Origin: Lachnospiraceae bacterium
GTDB taxonomy: Bacteria > Bacillota > Clostridia > Lachnospirales > Lachnospiraceae
NCBI GenBank assembly: GCA_017621075.1
Contig: JAGATV010000056.1
Coordinates: 1-64,000, forward strand
Reading direction: 5' to 3'
Length of the DNA: 64,000 nt
Within the stretch, counting starts at the first letter, position 1. Every line of letters begins with the position of its first letter. Of the stretch, positions 25,851-35,824 are shown piece after piece. A program made the position numbers and the translations under genes. A model generated the notes under the pieces. The model searched no databases. It was not told the DNA's origin and saw nothing but the letters and a program-made list of their open reading frames with translations.

Positions 25851-28523
25851 GTGTCGGAATTGACTCCCATGATGCAGAAATATATGGAAACCAAGAAGGA
25901 ATACAGCGATTGTATCCTTTTTTACAGACTGGGTGACTTTTATGAAATGTTCTTTGAAGACGCACTGACGGCATCTAAGGAACTGGAGATCACCCTGACG
26001 GGAAAAGCCTGTGGAATGGAAGAGCGCGCACCCATGTGCGGTGTCCCTTATCATGCCGTGGAAGGGTATTTGACCAAACTGGTCAGCAAAGGCTATAAGG
26101 TGGCTATCTGTGAGCAGGTGGAGGACCTTAAGCTGGCAAAGGGCCTGGTAAAGCGGGAGGTAGTGCGGATCGTTACCCCGGGCACCAATCTGAATGTACA
26201 GTCTCTGGAGGCTTCCCGGAACAATTATCTGATGTGTATTATCTATACGCCCACCGGGATCGGTATCTCTGCAGCGGACGTGACCACCGGGGATTTTTAT
26301 CTCACAGAGGTGGAGGATCTAAAGAAGCTGAACGATGAACTGATGAAGTATGAGCCCTCGGAGATTATCTGCAACGAGGCCTTTCTGGTCAGCGGTGCGG
26401 ATATCGGGGATCTGCGGGGCAGATTACATATTTCCGTCAATGCTTTGGAAGCGCACCTGTTTGACGATGACGGGTGCAGAAAGACCTTGTTAAAGCATTT
26501 TAAGGTGGGAACTTTGTCGGGACTGGGCATCGAGGAATTCCCTACGGGAATGATCGCGGCAGGAGCCATGCTTCAATACCTTTATGAGACACAGAAGACA
26601 AAGCTGGATCATTTCACCCATATTACCCCGTATCTGACCAGCAAATATATGCTGCTTGACAGCTCCACCAGGAGGAATCTGGAGCTGACGGAGACACTGC
26701 GGGAAAAACAGAAGCGGGGTTCCCTGTTGTGGGTCCTCGACAAGACCAAGACTGCCATGGGAGCCAGGATGCTGCGAAGCTTTATCGAGCAGCCTCTGAT
26801 CGAGAAGGAAGAGATGGAGAAGCGGCTGGATGCCATTGAGGAGCTGTGTAAGGACAGTGTCTCCCGGGATGAGATCAGGGAGTATCTGGCGCCGGTGTAC
26901 GATCTGGAGAGACTGCTCAGCAAGGTCACTTACAAGACTGCCAATCCCAGGGATCTGATCGCTTTTGGCAATTCTCTTGCCATGATGCCCCATATCAAGA
27001 CAGTGTTAAAGGAGTTTCACAAGGAGGAACTGGTACAGATCCAGGAGGAGATTGAAGGGCTTGAGGATATTTGTGAACTGATCGGAAATGCCGTGGTGGA
27101 AGATCCCCCTGTCACCATCAGGGAAGGCGGCATCATCAGGGACGGTTTTGACGAGAACGTCGATATGTTAAGAAGCGCCAAACGTGACGGCAAACAGTGG
27201 CTGGCCAGGCTGGAGGAGGAGGACCGGGAACGCACCGGCATCAAGAACCTGAAGATCAAATATAACAAAGTGTTCGGCTATTATTTTGAGGTGACCAATT
27301 CCTATAAGGATCAGGTGCCTGAGGATTATATCCGCAAGCAGACTCTGGCCAATGCGGAGCGCTACACCACCCCAAGGCTGAAGGAATTGGAAGATACCAT
27401 CTTAAATGCGGAGGACAAGCTCCAGACTCTGGAGTATGATCTTTTCTGCCGGATCAGGGATGCCATTGCCATGGAACTGGAACGGATACAGCGAACGGCG
27501 AAAGCTGTCGCAAAGCTGGATGTCTATGCTTCTCTTTCTCTGGTGTCGGAGCGCAATCATTATGTGCGTCCCAGGCTGAATGAGAAGGGTGTCATCGATA
27601 TCAAGGACGGACGACATCCCGTGGTAGAGCAGATGATCACCAATGATATGTTCATTGCCAATGATACTTTCTTAGATAACGGCAGTCATTGCATCAGTGT
27701 GATCACAGGCCCCAATATGGCCGGGAAATCCACCTATATGCGTCAGACTGCACTGATCGTACTGATGGCCCAGATCGGCTGCTTCGTGCCTGCAAAGAGC
27801 GCCAATATCGGTATCGTGGACAGGATCTTTACCCGTGTGGGCGCCTCGGATGATCTGGCCAGCGGCCAGTCTACCTTTATGGTGGAGATGAACGAAGTGG
27901 CCAATATCCTCAGGAATGCCACCTCCAACAGTCTTCTCATCCTGGATGAGATCGGCAGGGGCACTTCCACCTTTGACGGTCTGAGTATTGCATGGGCGGT
28001 GATCGAGCATATCAGCAACCGCAAGCTTTTAGGGGCCAAGACTTTGTTTGCCACCCATTACCATGAACTGACGGAATTGGAAGGCAAGATGAATAATGTG
28101 AACAATTACTGCATTGCCGTAAAGGAGTGTGGTGATGATATCGTGTTCCTAAGAAAGATCGTAAAGGGAGGCGCCGATAAGAGTTACGGCATCCAGGTGG
28201 CAAAGCTGGCGGGTGTGCCGGATATGGTCATCGACCGGGCAAAGGAGATCGTGGAGCAGCTGAGCGATAATGATATCACCGAGAAAGTGCAGAGTATCGC
28301 CGGGGATTATAAAGGGGATGTCAAGGCAAAGAAACAGCCAAAGTACGACGAGCTGGATCTGGCTCAGATGAGCCTGTTCGACACGGTTACGGATGAGGAT
28401 GTGTTGAAGGAACTGATGGAGGTGGAAGTGACCACCCTGACCCCGTTAGACGCCCTGAATACTCTTTACAGGCTGCAGAACAAGTTAAAGAACCGCTGGA
28501 CGGCGGAAACACAGGAAACGTAA
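25851..28523 (+). CDS. mutS: DNA mismatch repair protein MutS
   Basis: Mismatch-recognising ATPase, 890 residues. The mismatch-binding domain near the N-terminus has FYRLGDFYEMFFEDA with the phenylalanine-x-glutamate element (FYEMF). The ATPase has Walker A GPNMAGKSTYMRQ at about 620-632, then DDLASGQSTFMVEMNE and Walker B DEIGRGTSTFDG, and FATHYHELTELE. The C-terminal region has SLFDTVTDED, a beta-clamp-binding-like segment. GTG start with AGGAGT upstream. It is 48 bases from mutL and probably co-transcribed with it. Confidence 0.97.
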   Translation: MSELTPMMQKYMETKKEYSDCILFYRLGDFYEMFFEDALTASKELEITLTGKACGMEERAPMCGVPYHAVEGYLTKLVSKGYKVAICEQVEDLKLAKGLVKREVVRIVTPGTNLNVQSLEASRNNYLMCIIYTPTGIGISAADVTTGDFYLTEVEDLKKLNDELMKYEPSEIICNEAFLVSGADIGDLRGRLHISVNALEAHLFDDDGCRKTLLKHFKVGTLSGLGIEEFPTGMIAAGAMLQYLYETQKTKLDHFTHITPYLTSKYMLLDSSTRRNLELTETLREKQKRGSLLWVLDKTKTAMGARMLRSFIEQPLIEKEEMEKRLDAIEELCKDSVSRDEIREYLAPVYDLERLLSKVTYKTANPRDLIAFGNSLAMMPHIKTVLKEFHKEELVQIQEEIEGLEDICELIGNAVVEDPPVTIREGGIIRDGFDENVDMLRSAKRDGKQWLARLEEEDRERTGIKNLKIKYNKVFGYYFEVTNSYKDQVPEDYIRKQTLANAERYTTPRLKELEDTILNAEDKLQTLEYDLFCRIRDAIAMELERIQRTAKAVAKLDVYASLSLVSERNHYVRPRLNEKGVIDIKDGRHPVVEQMITNDMFIANDTFLDNGSHCISVITGPNMAGKSTYMRQTALIVLMAQIGCFVPAKSANIGIVDRIFTRVGASDDLASGQSTFMVEMNEVANILRNATSNSLLILDEIGRGTSTFDGLSIAWAVIEHISNRKLLGAKTLFATHYHELTELEGKMNNVNNYCIAVKECGDDIVFLRKIVKGGADKSYGIQVAKLAGVPDMVIDRAKEIVEQLSDNDITEKVQSIAGDYKGDVKAKKQPKYDELDLAQMSLFDTVTDEDVLKELMEVEVTTLTPLDALNTLYRLQNKLKNRWTAETQET

Positions 28524-28571
28524 AACAGGATGGATCACACAACAGAGCATCTTATTAGAAACGAGGAGACC

Positions 28572-30512
28572 ATGGCACAGATACAGATACTTGATGCTAA
28601 GACCATAGATCAGATCGCTGCCGGAGAAGTGGTGGAGCGGCCTGCCAGTGTGGTGAAGGAACTGGTGGAGAACGCTATCGATGCCGGTGCCACAGCCATT
28701 ACTGTGGAGGCAAAGGAGGGCGGCATCGAATTCATCCGGGTAACGGACAACGGAAGCGGCATGGAGAAGGAACAGTTGCGAACAGCCTTTCTGCGCCATG
28801 CCACCAGCAAGATCAGGCAGGCGGAGGATCTTACCCATGTTGCAAGCCTGGGCTTTCGGGGTGAGGCATTGTCCAGCATCGCTGCGGTTTCCAAGGTGGA
28901 GGTCATCACCAAGGTCAAAAACAGTCTTACCGGCACCAGGATACTCATGGAGGGTGCCGTGGAAAAAAGTTTTGAGGAGATCGGTGCCCCCGAGGGCACT
29001 ACTTTTGTGATGCGCAGCCTCTTTTACAATACCCCGGTGCGCCGTAAGTTTTTAAAGCAGCCTGCTACGGAGGGGGGCTATATCGCAGATCTGATGGAAC
29101 ATCTGGCGCTGTCCAGACCGGACATTTCTTTCAAATTTGTGCTGGGAAATCAGACCAGGTTCTACACCTCGGGAAACGGAGACTTAAAGGAAGTAATCTA
29201 CCGGCTCTACGGCAGGGAAGTGGCTGCTTCGCTGGTGCCCATACAGGCAGAAAAAGACGGGATCCGTATAGAGGGCTATCTGGGGAAGCCGACGGTGGTG
29301 CGTTCCAACCGCAATTTCGAGATTTATTATATCAACGGAAGATTTATAAAGAGTAATCTGATCGCCAGGGCTGTGGAGGAAGGATTCCGGGAATATCTGA
29401 TGCAGCACAAATTTCCGCTGTGCGTCCTGCATATCACCATGGATGCGGAACGTGTGGATGTGAATGTGCATCCCACCAAGATGGATGTGCGTTTTGCAGA
29501 TGGCGCCGCTTTTTTTGCATTTCTGTCGGAGGCGGTTTTTGATGTGCTTCAAAGGAAGGAAATGATCCCTGATCAGATCCTTCGGGATGAAAAGGAAGCA
29601 AGAAGGCAGGAAAGGGAGGAGCGCAAGGCTTTACAGAAACAGTCTGCCCCGGAGCCTTTTGAATATAACAGATCCGGGGTTGTGCAGAATGCGGCACCAA
29701 ACCGGGTTATGGAGGCTATTGTCTATCAGGCGCCGGGGGACGAGGATGCCTTTTTTGTGGAGGCGGCCGAACCGGAAGGCGAGGCCGAGGCACGGGCAGA
29801 GGAGCCCCCGGCAGAAAATGAGCAGACAGGCGTGTTGAACGGGGCGTTTTTCCCCACTGATCGCTCTGCGTTGGTCATAGAAGATCCGGTGCAGATGAAC
29901 CTTTTTACGGAGAAGCTTCTGGCTATGGAGAACCGCTCCAGATACCGGATCATCGGACAAGTCTTCGACACTTACTGGCTGGTGCAATTTGAGGACAAGC
30001 TCTTCATCATCGATCAGCATGCTGCCCATGAGAAGGTGAAGTATGAGCGGCTCATGAAGCAGTTTCGGGAAAAGCAGATGGTGTCCCAGAGGCTGATGCC
30101 CCCTGTGATCATAAGTCTCACGGGACAGGAGGAAACGGTGCTTTCACAGTACAGGGAAGTCTTTGCCTCGCTGGGCTTTGAGATCGAGGAGTTCGGAGGA
30201 AGTGAGTACGCTTTAAGGAGCGTGCCTGTGGATCTCTATGGATGCAGTGAGAGAGAGCTCTTTTTGGAGGTGCTGGACGAACTGTCGGAGGGAAATACCC
30301 GCGGGAGCTTTCAGGTAGTGGAGGAAAAGATTGCCTCCATGTCCTGTAAGGCGGCGGTAAAGGGAAATAACAGGTTGAGCCATGAGGAGGCCCAGAAGCT
30401 GATCGACGAGCTGCTCACCCTGGACAATCCCTATAACTGTCCCCACGGCAGACCTACCATCATCGTCATGAGCGAGACGGAGCTGGAAAAGAAATTCAAG
30501 AGGATCGTATAA
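28572..30512 (+). CDS. mutL: DNA mismatch repair protein MutL
   Basis: GHKL-ATPase that links MutS to strand removal; in Gram-positives it is also the nicking endonuclease. From ATG 28572 (GAGGAG box) 646 residues; an in-frame ATG at 28530 has no good ribosome site. N-terminal motifs are ENAIDAGA, DNGSGM, ATSKI, GFRGEAL. The C-terminal domain has DQHAAHEKVKYERL, corresponding to the endonuclease motif DQHA(X)2E(X)4E, and the zinc-binding CPHGRP, so nicking activity is expected. A variable acidic linker lies at about 330-430. Confidence 0.95.
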   Translation: MAQIQILDAKTIDQIAAGEVVERPASVVKELVENAIDAGATAITVEAKEGGIEFIRVTDNGSGMEKEQLRTAFLRHATSKIRQAEDLTHVASLGFRGEALSSIAAVSKVEVITKVKNSLTGTRILMEGAVEKSFEEIGAPEGTTFVMRSLFYNTPVRRKFLKQPATEGGYIADLMEHLALSRPDISFKFVLGNQTRFYTSGNGDLKEVIYRLYGREVAASLVPIQAEKDGIRIEGYLGKPTVVRSNRNFEIYYINGRFIKSNLIARAVEEGFREYLMQHKFPLCVLHITMDAERVDVNVHPTKMDVRFADGAAFFAFLSEAVFDVLQRKEMIPDQILRDEKEARRQEREERKALQKQSAPEPFEYNRSGVVQNAAPNRVMEAIVYQAPGDEDAFFVEAAEPEGEAEARAEEPPAENEQTGVLNGAFFPTDRSALVIEDPVQMNLFTEKLLAMENRSRYRIIGQVFDTYWLVQFEDKLFIIDQHAAHEKVKYERLMKQFREKQMVSQRLMPPVIISLTGQEETVLSQYREVFASLGFEIEEFGGSEYALRSVPVDLYGCSERELFLEVLDELSEGNTRGSFQVVEEKIASMSCKAAVKGNNRLSHEEAQKLIDELLTLDNPYNCPHGRPTIIVMSETELEKKFKRIV

Positions 30513-30521
30513 GGAGATAGT

Positions 30522-31472
30522 ATGTCAAAAAAGCCAATGATCGTCCTGACGGGACCGACAGCAGTGGGAAAGACCAGACTTTCCATCGCACTGGCCAAGG
30601 CGGTGGATGGGGAGATCCTGTCGGCAGATTCCATGCAGGTATATCGATATATGGACATCGGATCTGCCAAGATCAGGCAGGAGGAAATGCAGGGAGTGCC
30701 CCATCATCTCATTGATGTGCTTGACCCCCGGGAAGAATTCAATGTGGTGTATTTTCAGCAGAAATGCAAGGAGTGTCTTGCGGGAATCTATGAGAGAGGA
30801 CATCTCCCCATTTTGACGGGCGGTACGGGGTTTTACATTCAGGCGCTCTTGCGGGACATTGATTTTACGGAAAACGAGGAAGATACGGCATACCGTCAAA
30901 AGCTGGAGGAACTGGCGCAAAAAGAAGGTGCGGCATATCTTCACCGGATGCTTCTTTGTGTGGACCCTAAGGCCGCGGAAGCCATCCATGAGAACAACAT
31001 CAAACGGACCATCCGGGCCCTGGAATACCACAAACTGACGGGACAGAAGATCTCTGACCACAACAGTCGGGAAAAACAGAAAGAAAACGCTTACAATTCC
31101 TGCTATTTTGTATTGAACGACAGGCGCAAGGCACTGTATGGGCTCATTGAAGAGCGTGTGGACGAAATGATGGCAAAGGGGCTTGTGGAGGAAGTGAAGC
31201 GCCTCAAGGATATGGGCCTTAAGCGCGGAATGGTGTCCATGCAGGGCCTTGGCTATAAAGAGATACTGGACTATCTGGATGGGCTGTGCAGTCTGGAGGA
31301 TGCAGTACAGAAGATCAAGCTTGAGACCAGGCATTTTGCCAAGAGACAGCTCACCTGGTTCCGCAGGGAACAGGACGTGATCTGGATTGAGAAGGATCAG
31401 TTCGGGTATGATGAGGAGAAGATCCTGAAATTCATGTTGGAAAAATTATCAGAGCAGAAAATCATAGAATGA
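30522..31472 (+). CDS. miaA: tRNA dimethylallyltransferase
   Basis: Transfers dimethylallyl to A37 of tRNAs, giving i6A, the substrate of MiaB. 316 residues. Walker A GPTAVGKT (10-17), then LSADSMQVYRYMDIGSAKI, VPHHLIDVLDP and GGTGFYIQALL are the diagnostic blocks; KRQLTWFRRE near the C-terminus is the tRNA-binding end. It begins 9 bases after mutL with an AAGGAGA box, so the mutS-mutL-miaA run is a single operon, a common arrangement in Firmicutes. Confidence 0.96.
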   Translation: MSKKPMIVLTGPTAVGKTRLSIALAKAVDGEILSADSMQVYRYMDIGSAKIRQEEMQGVPHHLIDVLDPREEFNVVYFQQKCKECLAGIYERGHLPILTGGTGFYIQALLRDIDFTENEEDTAYRQKLEELAQKEGAAYLHRMLLCVDPKAAEAIHENNIKRTIRALEYHKLTGQKISDHNSREKQKENAYNSCYFVLNDRRKALYGLIEERVDEMMAKGLVEEVKRLKDMGLKRGMVSMQGLGYKEILDYLDGLCSLEDAVQKIKLETRHFAKRQLTWFRREQDVIWIEKDQFGYDEEKILKFMLEKLSEQKIIE

Positions 31473-31515
31473 GGAACAGGACCGCAGGGATGATAGCGGC
31501 GGAATGGAGATTTGC

Positions 31516-32838
31516 ATGGATCAGACAAAGGAAATGTATGAAATGCTCGGCATTTCAAGAGAAGTATACGAATATGGAAATGTCATACTGGAAGGACTGA
31601 AGGAACGCTTTTTGGCCATTGACGAGACGGCAGAGTACAATCAGCTAAAGGTCTTAAAGGCCATGCAGGAAAACCAGGTCAGTGAGGCCTGCCTGTTAGG
31701 AACCACAGGATACGGATATAATGATCTGGGAAGGGATACGCTGGAAGCGGTGTATGCCAAGGTATTCCATACGGAGGACGCTTTAGTGCGCCCACAGATC
31801 ACCTGCGGCACCCATGCCCTGGCACTTGCTCTTATGAGCAACCTGCGTCCGGGGGATGAGCTGCTTTCTCCGGTGGGAAAGCCTTATGATACTCTGGAGG
31901 AAGTCATCGGCATCCGTCCCTCCAAGGGTTCCCTTGCGGAATACGGCGTGACCTACAGGCAGGTAGATCTTTTGCAGGACGGAAGCTTTGACTTTGAAAG
32001 GATACGGGCAGCCATCGGGGAAAAGACACGTCTGGTGACTATTCAGCGGTCCAAGGGCTATCAGACCAGACCCACCCTGTCTGTGGAACGGATCGGGGAG
32101 CTCATCGCTTTCATCAAAGCGATCAAGCCGGATGTGATCTGCATGGTGGATAACTGCTACGGTGAATTCGTGGAGAAGTTAGAACCTTCCGATGTGGGAG
32201 CAGACATGGTGGTGGGGTCTTTGATCAAGAACCCCGGCGGCGGGCTTGCGCCTATCGGCGGCTACATTGCGGGAAAGAAGGAATGTGTGGAGAATGCGGC
32301 TTATCGCCTCACCTCTCCCGGACTTGGCAAGGAGGTGGGAGCTTCCCTTGGCATCCTGTCCCAGTTCTATCAGGGTTTCTTTTTGGCACCCACTGTTACC
32401 GCATCCGCTTTGAAGGGAGCTGTTTTTGCAGCCAATGTCTATGAAAATCTGGGATTTGCGGTAGTGCCTGACGGCAGGGAGAGCAGACATGATATCATCC
32501 AGGCAGTGACATTTGGGACCCCGGAGGGTGTCATCGCATTCTGTGAAGGCATCCAGGCAGCGGCGCCTGTGGACAGCCATGTGACACCAGAACCATGGGA
32601 TATGCCCGGCTATGATGCCCAGGTCATCATGGCGGCCGGGGCTTTTGTGTCAGGCTCCTCCATTGAACTGTCGGCAGACGGCCCCATTAAGCCGCCATAT
32701 GCAGTATATTTTCAGGGGGGACTTACCTGGCAGCATGCAAAGTTCGGCATTCTTCGTTCTTTGCAGTCGCTGGTTGACAAAGGAATCGTGACAAAAGCAT
32801 CGATAGAGGAAGCAAAATGTAGAAAAACCGCAAAATAA
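31516..32838 (+). CDS. YnbB-type PLP-dependent enzyme (methionine gamma-lyase family)
   Basis: Cytosolic aminotransferase-fold protein of the family once called aluminium resistance protein, now annotated as methionine gamma-lyase-like. 440 residues from ATG 31516, which has GGAG at the right distance; an ATG at 31504 is an alternative. The PLP lysine is K238 in SLIKNPGGGLAPIGGYIAG, and CMVDNCYGEF carries the cofactor-contacting aspartate. GTTGYGYNDLGRDTLE is typical. The actual substrate is uncertain. The gene commonly follows miaA in Gram-positives, which fits here. Confidence 0.88.
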   Translation: MDQTKEMYEMLGISREVYEYGNVILEGLKERFLAIDETAEYNQLKVLKAMQENQVSEACLLGTTGYGYNDLGRDTLEAVYAKVFHTEDALVRPQITCGTHALALALMSNLRPGDELLSPVGKPYDTLEEVIGIRPSKGSLAEYGVTYRQVDLLQDGSFDFERIRAAIGEKTRLVTIQRSKGYQTRPTLSVERIGELIAFIKAIKPDVICMVDNCYGEFVEKLEPSDVGADMVVGSLIKNPGGGLAPIGGYIAGKKECVENAAYRLTSPGLGKEVGASLGILSQFYQGFFLAPTVTASALKGAVFAANVYENLGFAVVPDGRESRHDIIQAVTFGTPEGVIAFCEGIQAAAPVDSHVTPEPWDMPGYDAQVIMAAGAFVSGSSIELSADGPIKPPYAVYFQGGLTWQHAKFGILRSLQSLVDKGIVTKASIEEAKCRKTAK

Positions 32839-32945
32839 AATGTATGAATTTTGTGTACAGTCGGAATATTTTGTGATAGTATGAAAGAGTGTATGAAAGA
32901 ATCCCGGATTCTGCATACAACACAAAAGAAAGAAGAGGAACGATC

Positions 32946-33185
32946 TTGAAAAGAGTAGACTGGGTGCTGATAGTCCTGGTGCTGATCGGGTTTGTCATCG
33001 GTACTTTCATCGGTACTTATTTTGACGGCACATTCTTGAATTACGGACAGGTTTTTGGACTGACCAGTCCGATTGAGCTGAATATGGGGTTTGTCATATT
33101 GACTTTCGGATTGAAATTCAATATTACCATCTCCAGCGTTATCGGTGTGATCATCGCATTCGTGGTATACCGTTTCATTCGTTAA
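32946..33185 (+). CDS. DUF4321 small membrane protein
   Basis: 79 residues from a TTG at 32946, six bases after GAGGA. Two hydrophobic helices (about 6-26 and 58-78) flank a short loop with FLNYGQVFGLTSPIELNMG, the DUF4321 pattern. The family has no known function but regularly sits next to radC or mreB in Clostridia, as here. An upstream in-frame ATG at 32889 would add 19 polar residues before the first helix and lacks a ribosome site, so it is not used. Confidence 0.82.
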   Translation: MKRVDWVLIVLVLIGFVIGTFIGTYFDGTFLNYGQVFGLTSPIELNMGFVILTFGLKFNITISSVIGVIIAFVVYRFIR

Positions 33186-33221
33186 AAGGGGACACACATC
33201 GGAGAAGGCAAAAGGAGCACG

Positions 33222-33905
33222 ATGAAACAAAAGGAAAACGGTGTTATTTTGCCTTATGAGAGATTTGTACGGTTTGGTCCGGAAAATCTCACGGAGAGTG
33301 AATTGCTGGCCATTATCTTAAGGACCGGCACAAAAGACAAAAGTGCAGTGGAGCTTGCAGACCAGGTGCTTTCCCTTGCAAGATATCCGCGTGAAGGGCT
33401 TTTAGGGCTTTATGATGTCACGCTTGAGGAATTGATGCAGATCAAGGGCATCGGTATGGTCAAGGCGGTCAAGCTAAAGAGTCTGGCAGAGCTGTCCATG
33501 CGCATCAGCCGTGCATCGGCAAAGGAAGGCCTGTGCTTTTTGAACTCTTCTGCGGTGGCAGGCTACTACATGGAAAAGTTGAGGCACAGGGATACGGAAT
33601 GCGTCATGTTGGTCTGCCTGGACGGAAAAGGGCAGTTGATCGGCGAAAAAAAGCTTTCTGACGGAAGCGTGAAGATGTCTTTGGTCTCACCCCGGGAAGT
33701 GTTTATAGAGGCTCTGCATCAGCGGGCTGTAAATATTATCCTGGTACACAATCACCCAAGCGGCGATCCCACGCCCAGCTATGCAGACCGGGAAGTGACC
33801 CGGAGCCTGTTTGAACTTGGGGAAAAAATGGATATCCCCCTGTTGGACCACATTATTATCGGGGATAACAGGTATACTAGTTTTAAAGAAATGGACTGGA
33901 TTTGA
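33222..33905 (+). CDS. radC: RadC/JAB-domain protein
   Basis: 227 residues. A helix-hairpin-helix region (LMQIKGIGMVKAVKLKSLAEL, here split by family variation) precedes a JAMM metalloprotease-like domain with HNHPSGDPTPSYAD at about 176-189, containing both histidines and the aspartate of the metal site. The old DNA-repair assignment of RadC is doubtful; the biochemical role is not established. ATG start. It follows the DUF4321 gene by 36 bases and precedes mreB, a standard order in Firmicutes. Confidence 0.92.
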   Translation: MKQKENGVILPYERFVRFGPENLTESELLAIILRTGTKDKSAVELADQVLSLARYPREGLLGLYDVTLEELMQIKGIGMVKAVKLKSLAELSMRISRASAKEGLCFLNSSAVAGYYMEKLRHRDTECVMLVCLDGKGQLIGEKKLSDGSVKMSLVSPREVFIEALHQRAVNIILVHNHPSGDPTPSYADREVTRSLFELGEKMDIPLLDHIIIGDNRYTSFKEMDWI

Positions 33906-33932
33906 TTTTACTTACAGAAAGGGGCTGTTTTT

Positions 33933-34943
33933 TTGGCTAACAACGCATTTGGCATCGATCTTGGGACCAACAATATCAAGATCTACAGCAGAAACGAAGA
34001 CAATATCATGGTGGAAAAGAATATGATCGCCATTGAGAATAAGAATACGCTCTTTGCTTATGGGAACTCCGCTTTTGAGATGTATGAGAAGGCACCCGGC
34101 AATATCCATATTTCTTATCCCCTCTCCAACGGCGTTATCGCAGACATCCGCAATATGGAGACGCTGATCCGTTATTTCATTTCCGATCTGCAGAAGGGCA
34201 ATACCAAGCCTGCAGATTTTCTGATCGCGGTTCCTACGGATGTGACAGACGTGGAGAAGAGGGCTTTCTATGATCTTTTGAAGGAAGCCAACGTAAAGGC
34301 AAGGAAGATCATGGTGGTGGAGAAGGCAGTTGCCGACGGCCTGGGCCTTGACATCGACGTCAAAAATTCCCAGGGAGTGTTGGTGGTGAATGTGGGTTAC
34401 GAGACCACGGAAATCTCCATCCTTTCTCTGGGCGGTATCGTCTTAAGCCGTCTGATCAAGGCGGGCGGACTGAAATTTGATGAGGCCATCAAGGCGGCAG
34501 TCCGCAAGGAATTCAGCCTGATCATCGGAGGCAAGACGGCAGAGAGCGTCAAGATCGCTTTAAAGGATCTGGCAGGAGAAGGAAAGGGAGCAGTGGTCTA
34601 TGGCCGGGATATCGTGACCGGTCTTCCCATGGAGAGAGAAATCCCCGCCAAGCTGGTGGATGACTGTCTGGAGGAACATTTTAACACCATTATCGACAAT
34701 GTGAAGGTGATCCTGGAGCGCACACCTCCGGAGCTTGCGGCGGATATTTACCGCCATGGCATCTATCTGACCGGAGGAGCTTCCCAGGTGAACCACCTGG
34801 CGGAGAAGCTGGCTTCCGGTACGGGACTTAAGGTCAATGTGTCCGAAAATCCTGTCACCAGTGTGGCGCTGGGGCTTTCTAAGATCATTAAGGATGAGAA
34901 CTATAAGTCGGTAGCATATTCAATTGAAGGGATGAGTAAATGA
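33933..34943 (+). CDS. mreB: Rod-shape-determining protein MreB
   Basis: Actin-like ATPase that guides lateral wall synthesis at the inner membrane. 336 residues from TTG 33933, nine bases after AAAGGGG; the first residues ANNAFGIDLGTNN form the phosphate 1 loop. Other actin-family motifs are VVNVGYETTEIS (phosphate 2; a tyrosine where DxGggT is usual), and LTGGASQVNHLAEKL (adenosine). VGYETTEIS is a more divergent form than classical MreB, so Mbl or MreBH-like paralogy is possible. Stop codon overlaps the start of mreC as ATGA. Confidence 0.9.
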   Translation: MANNAFGIDLGTNNIKIYSRNEDNIMVEKNMIAIENKNTLFAYGNSAFEMYEKAPGNIHISYPLSNGVIADIRNMETLIRYFISDLQKGNTKPADFLIAVPTDVTDVEKRAFYDLLKEANVKARKIMVVEKAVADGLGLDIDVKNSQGVLVVNVGYETTEISILSLGGIVLSRLIKAGGLKFDEAIKAAVRKEFSLIIGGKTAESVKIALKDLAGEGKGAVVYGRDIVTGLPMEREIPAKLVDDCLEEHFNTIIDNVKVILERTPPELAADIYRHGIYLTGGASQVNHLAEKLASGTGLKVNVSENPVTSVALGLSKIIKDENYKSVAYSIEGMSK

Positions 34944-35824
34944 GCCCAATCATAAAAAGAAAAGGGGAGAAATTTACTCTGCCGAGTAAATATCTCCTTT
35001 TTATTTTAACGGTTCTTTGTACATTACTGATGATGATCACTTTTGGCACAGATGTATTCAACCGCCCGCTAAATACGGTGGTGGGATATGTGATCGTGCC
35101 TTTTGAACAGGGGATCAGCCATATAGGCGGCTGGTTGTCCAACCGTTCCGAGGAACTTTCGCAGATCCGTTCCCTTCTGGATGAGAACGCCAGACTGAAG
35201 GAACAGGTAGCGCAACTGACAGAAGAAAATACCCTGTTGCAGCAGGATAAATATGAACTGAACAAGCTGCGGGAACTGGTGGAGCTGGATGAACAGTATG
35301 GGGAATACCACAAAGTGGGAGCCCGTATCATCAGCAGGGACTCCGGGAACTGGTACTCCTCCTTTATCATCGATAAGGGGGCCCGGGACGGTCTGGATGT
35401 GGATATGAATGTCATTGCCGGCGGAGGACTGGTGGGAAGGATCACCAATGTCGGACCCAATTGGTCCAGGGTGACTTCCATCATTTCCGACAATAGCAAT
35501 GTCAGTGCCATGACCATTGCAACAGAAGATAATCTGATCGTATCCGGGGACCTGGAACTGATGTCTGAGGGTGTCATTGCGTTCAGCATGCTGGTGGACA
35601 GCAAGGACCAGGTGAGAGAGGGCGATAAGATCGTTACCTCCAATATCAGTGACAAATATCTGCCCAATATACTGATCGGTTATCTTCACACCATCAACCA
35701 GGATAACAATAATCTGACCAAGTCGGGATATCTGACGCCGGCGGTAGATTTTGAACATTTGTCGGAGGTGCTGGTCATCACGGACAAAAAACAGCAGGTA
35801 GAGGAAGAAGAGAATAATGATTAG
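34940..35824 (+). CDS. mreC: Rod-shape-determining protein MreC
   Basis: Bitopic elongasome scaffold, 294 residues. One membrane helix (about 16-34, YLLFILTVLCTLLMMITFG), a coiled coil (about 75-115, LDENARLKEQVAQLTEENTL) and the extracytoplasmic double beta-barrel with GLVGRITNVG and GDKIVTSNISDKYLPNILIG. Length and order are normal. Starts by ATGA overlap with mreB and overlaps mreD by 8 bases, so the three are translationally coupled. Acidic tail EEEENND. Confidence 0.95.
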   Translation: MSPIIKRKGEKFTLPSKYLLFILTVLCTLLMMITFGTDVFNRPLNTVVGYVIVPFEQGISHIGGWLSNRSEELSQIRSLLDENARLKEQVAQLTEENTLLQQDKYELNKLRELVELDEQYGEYHKVGARIISRDSGNWYSSFIIDKGARDGLDVDMNVIAGGGLVGRITNVGPNWSRVTSIISDNSNVSAMTIATEDNLIVSGDLELMSEGVIAFSMLVDSKDQVREGDKIVTSNISDKYLPNILIGYLHTINQDNNNLTKSGYLTPAVDFEHLSEVLVITDKKQQVEEEENND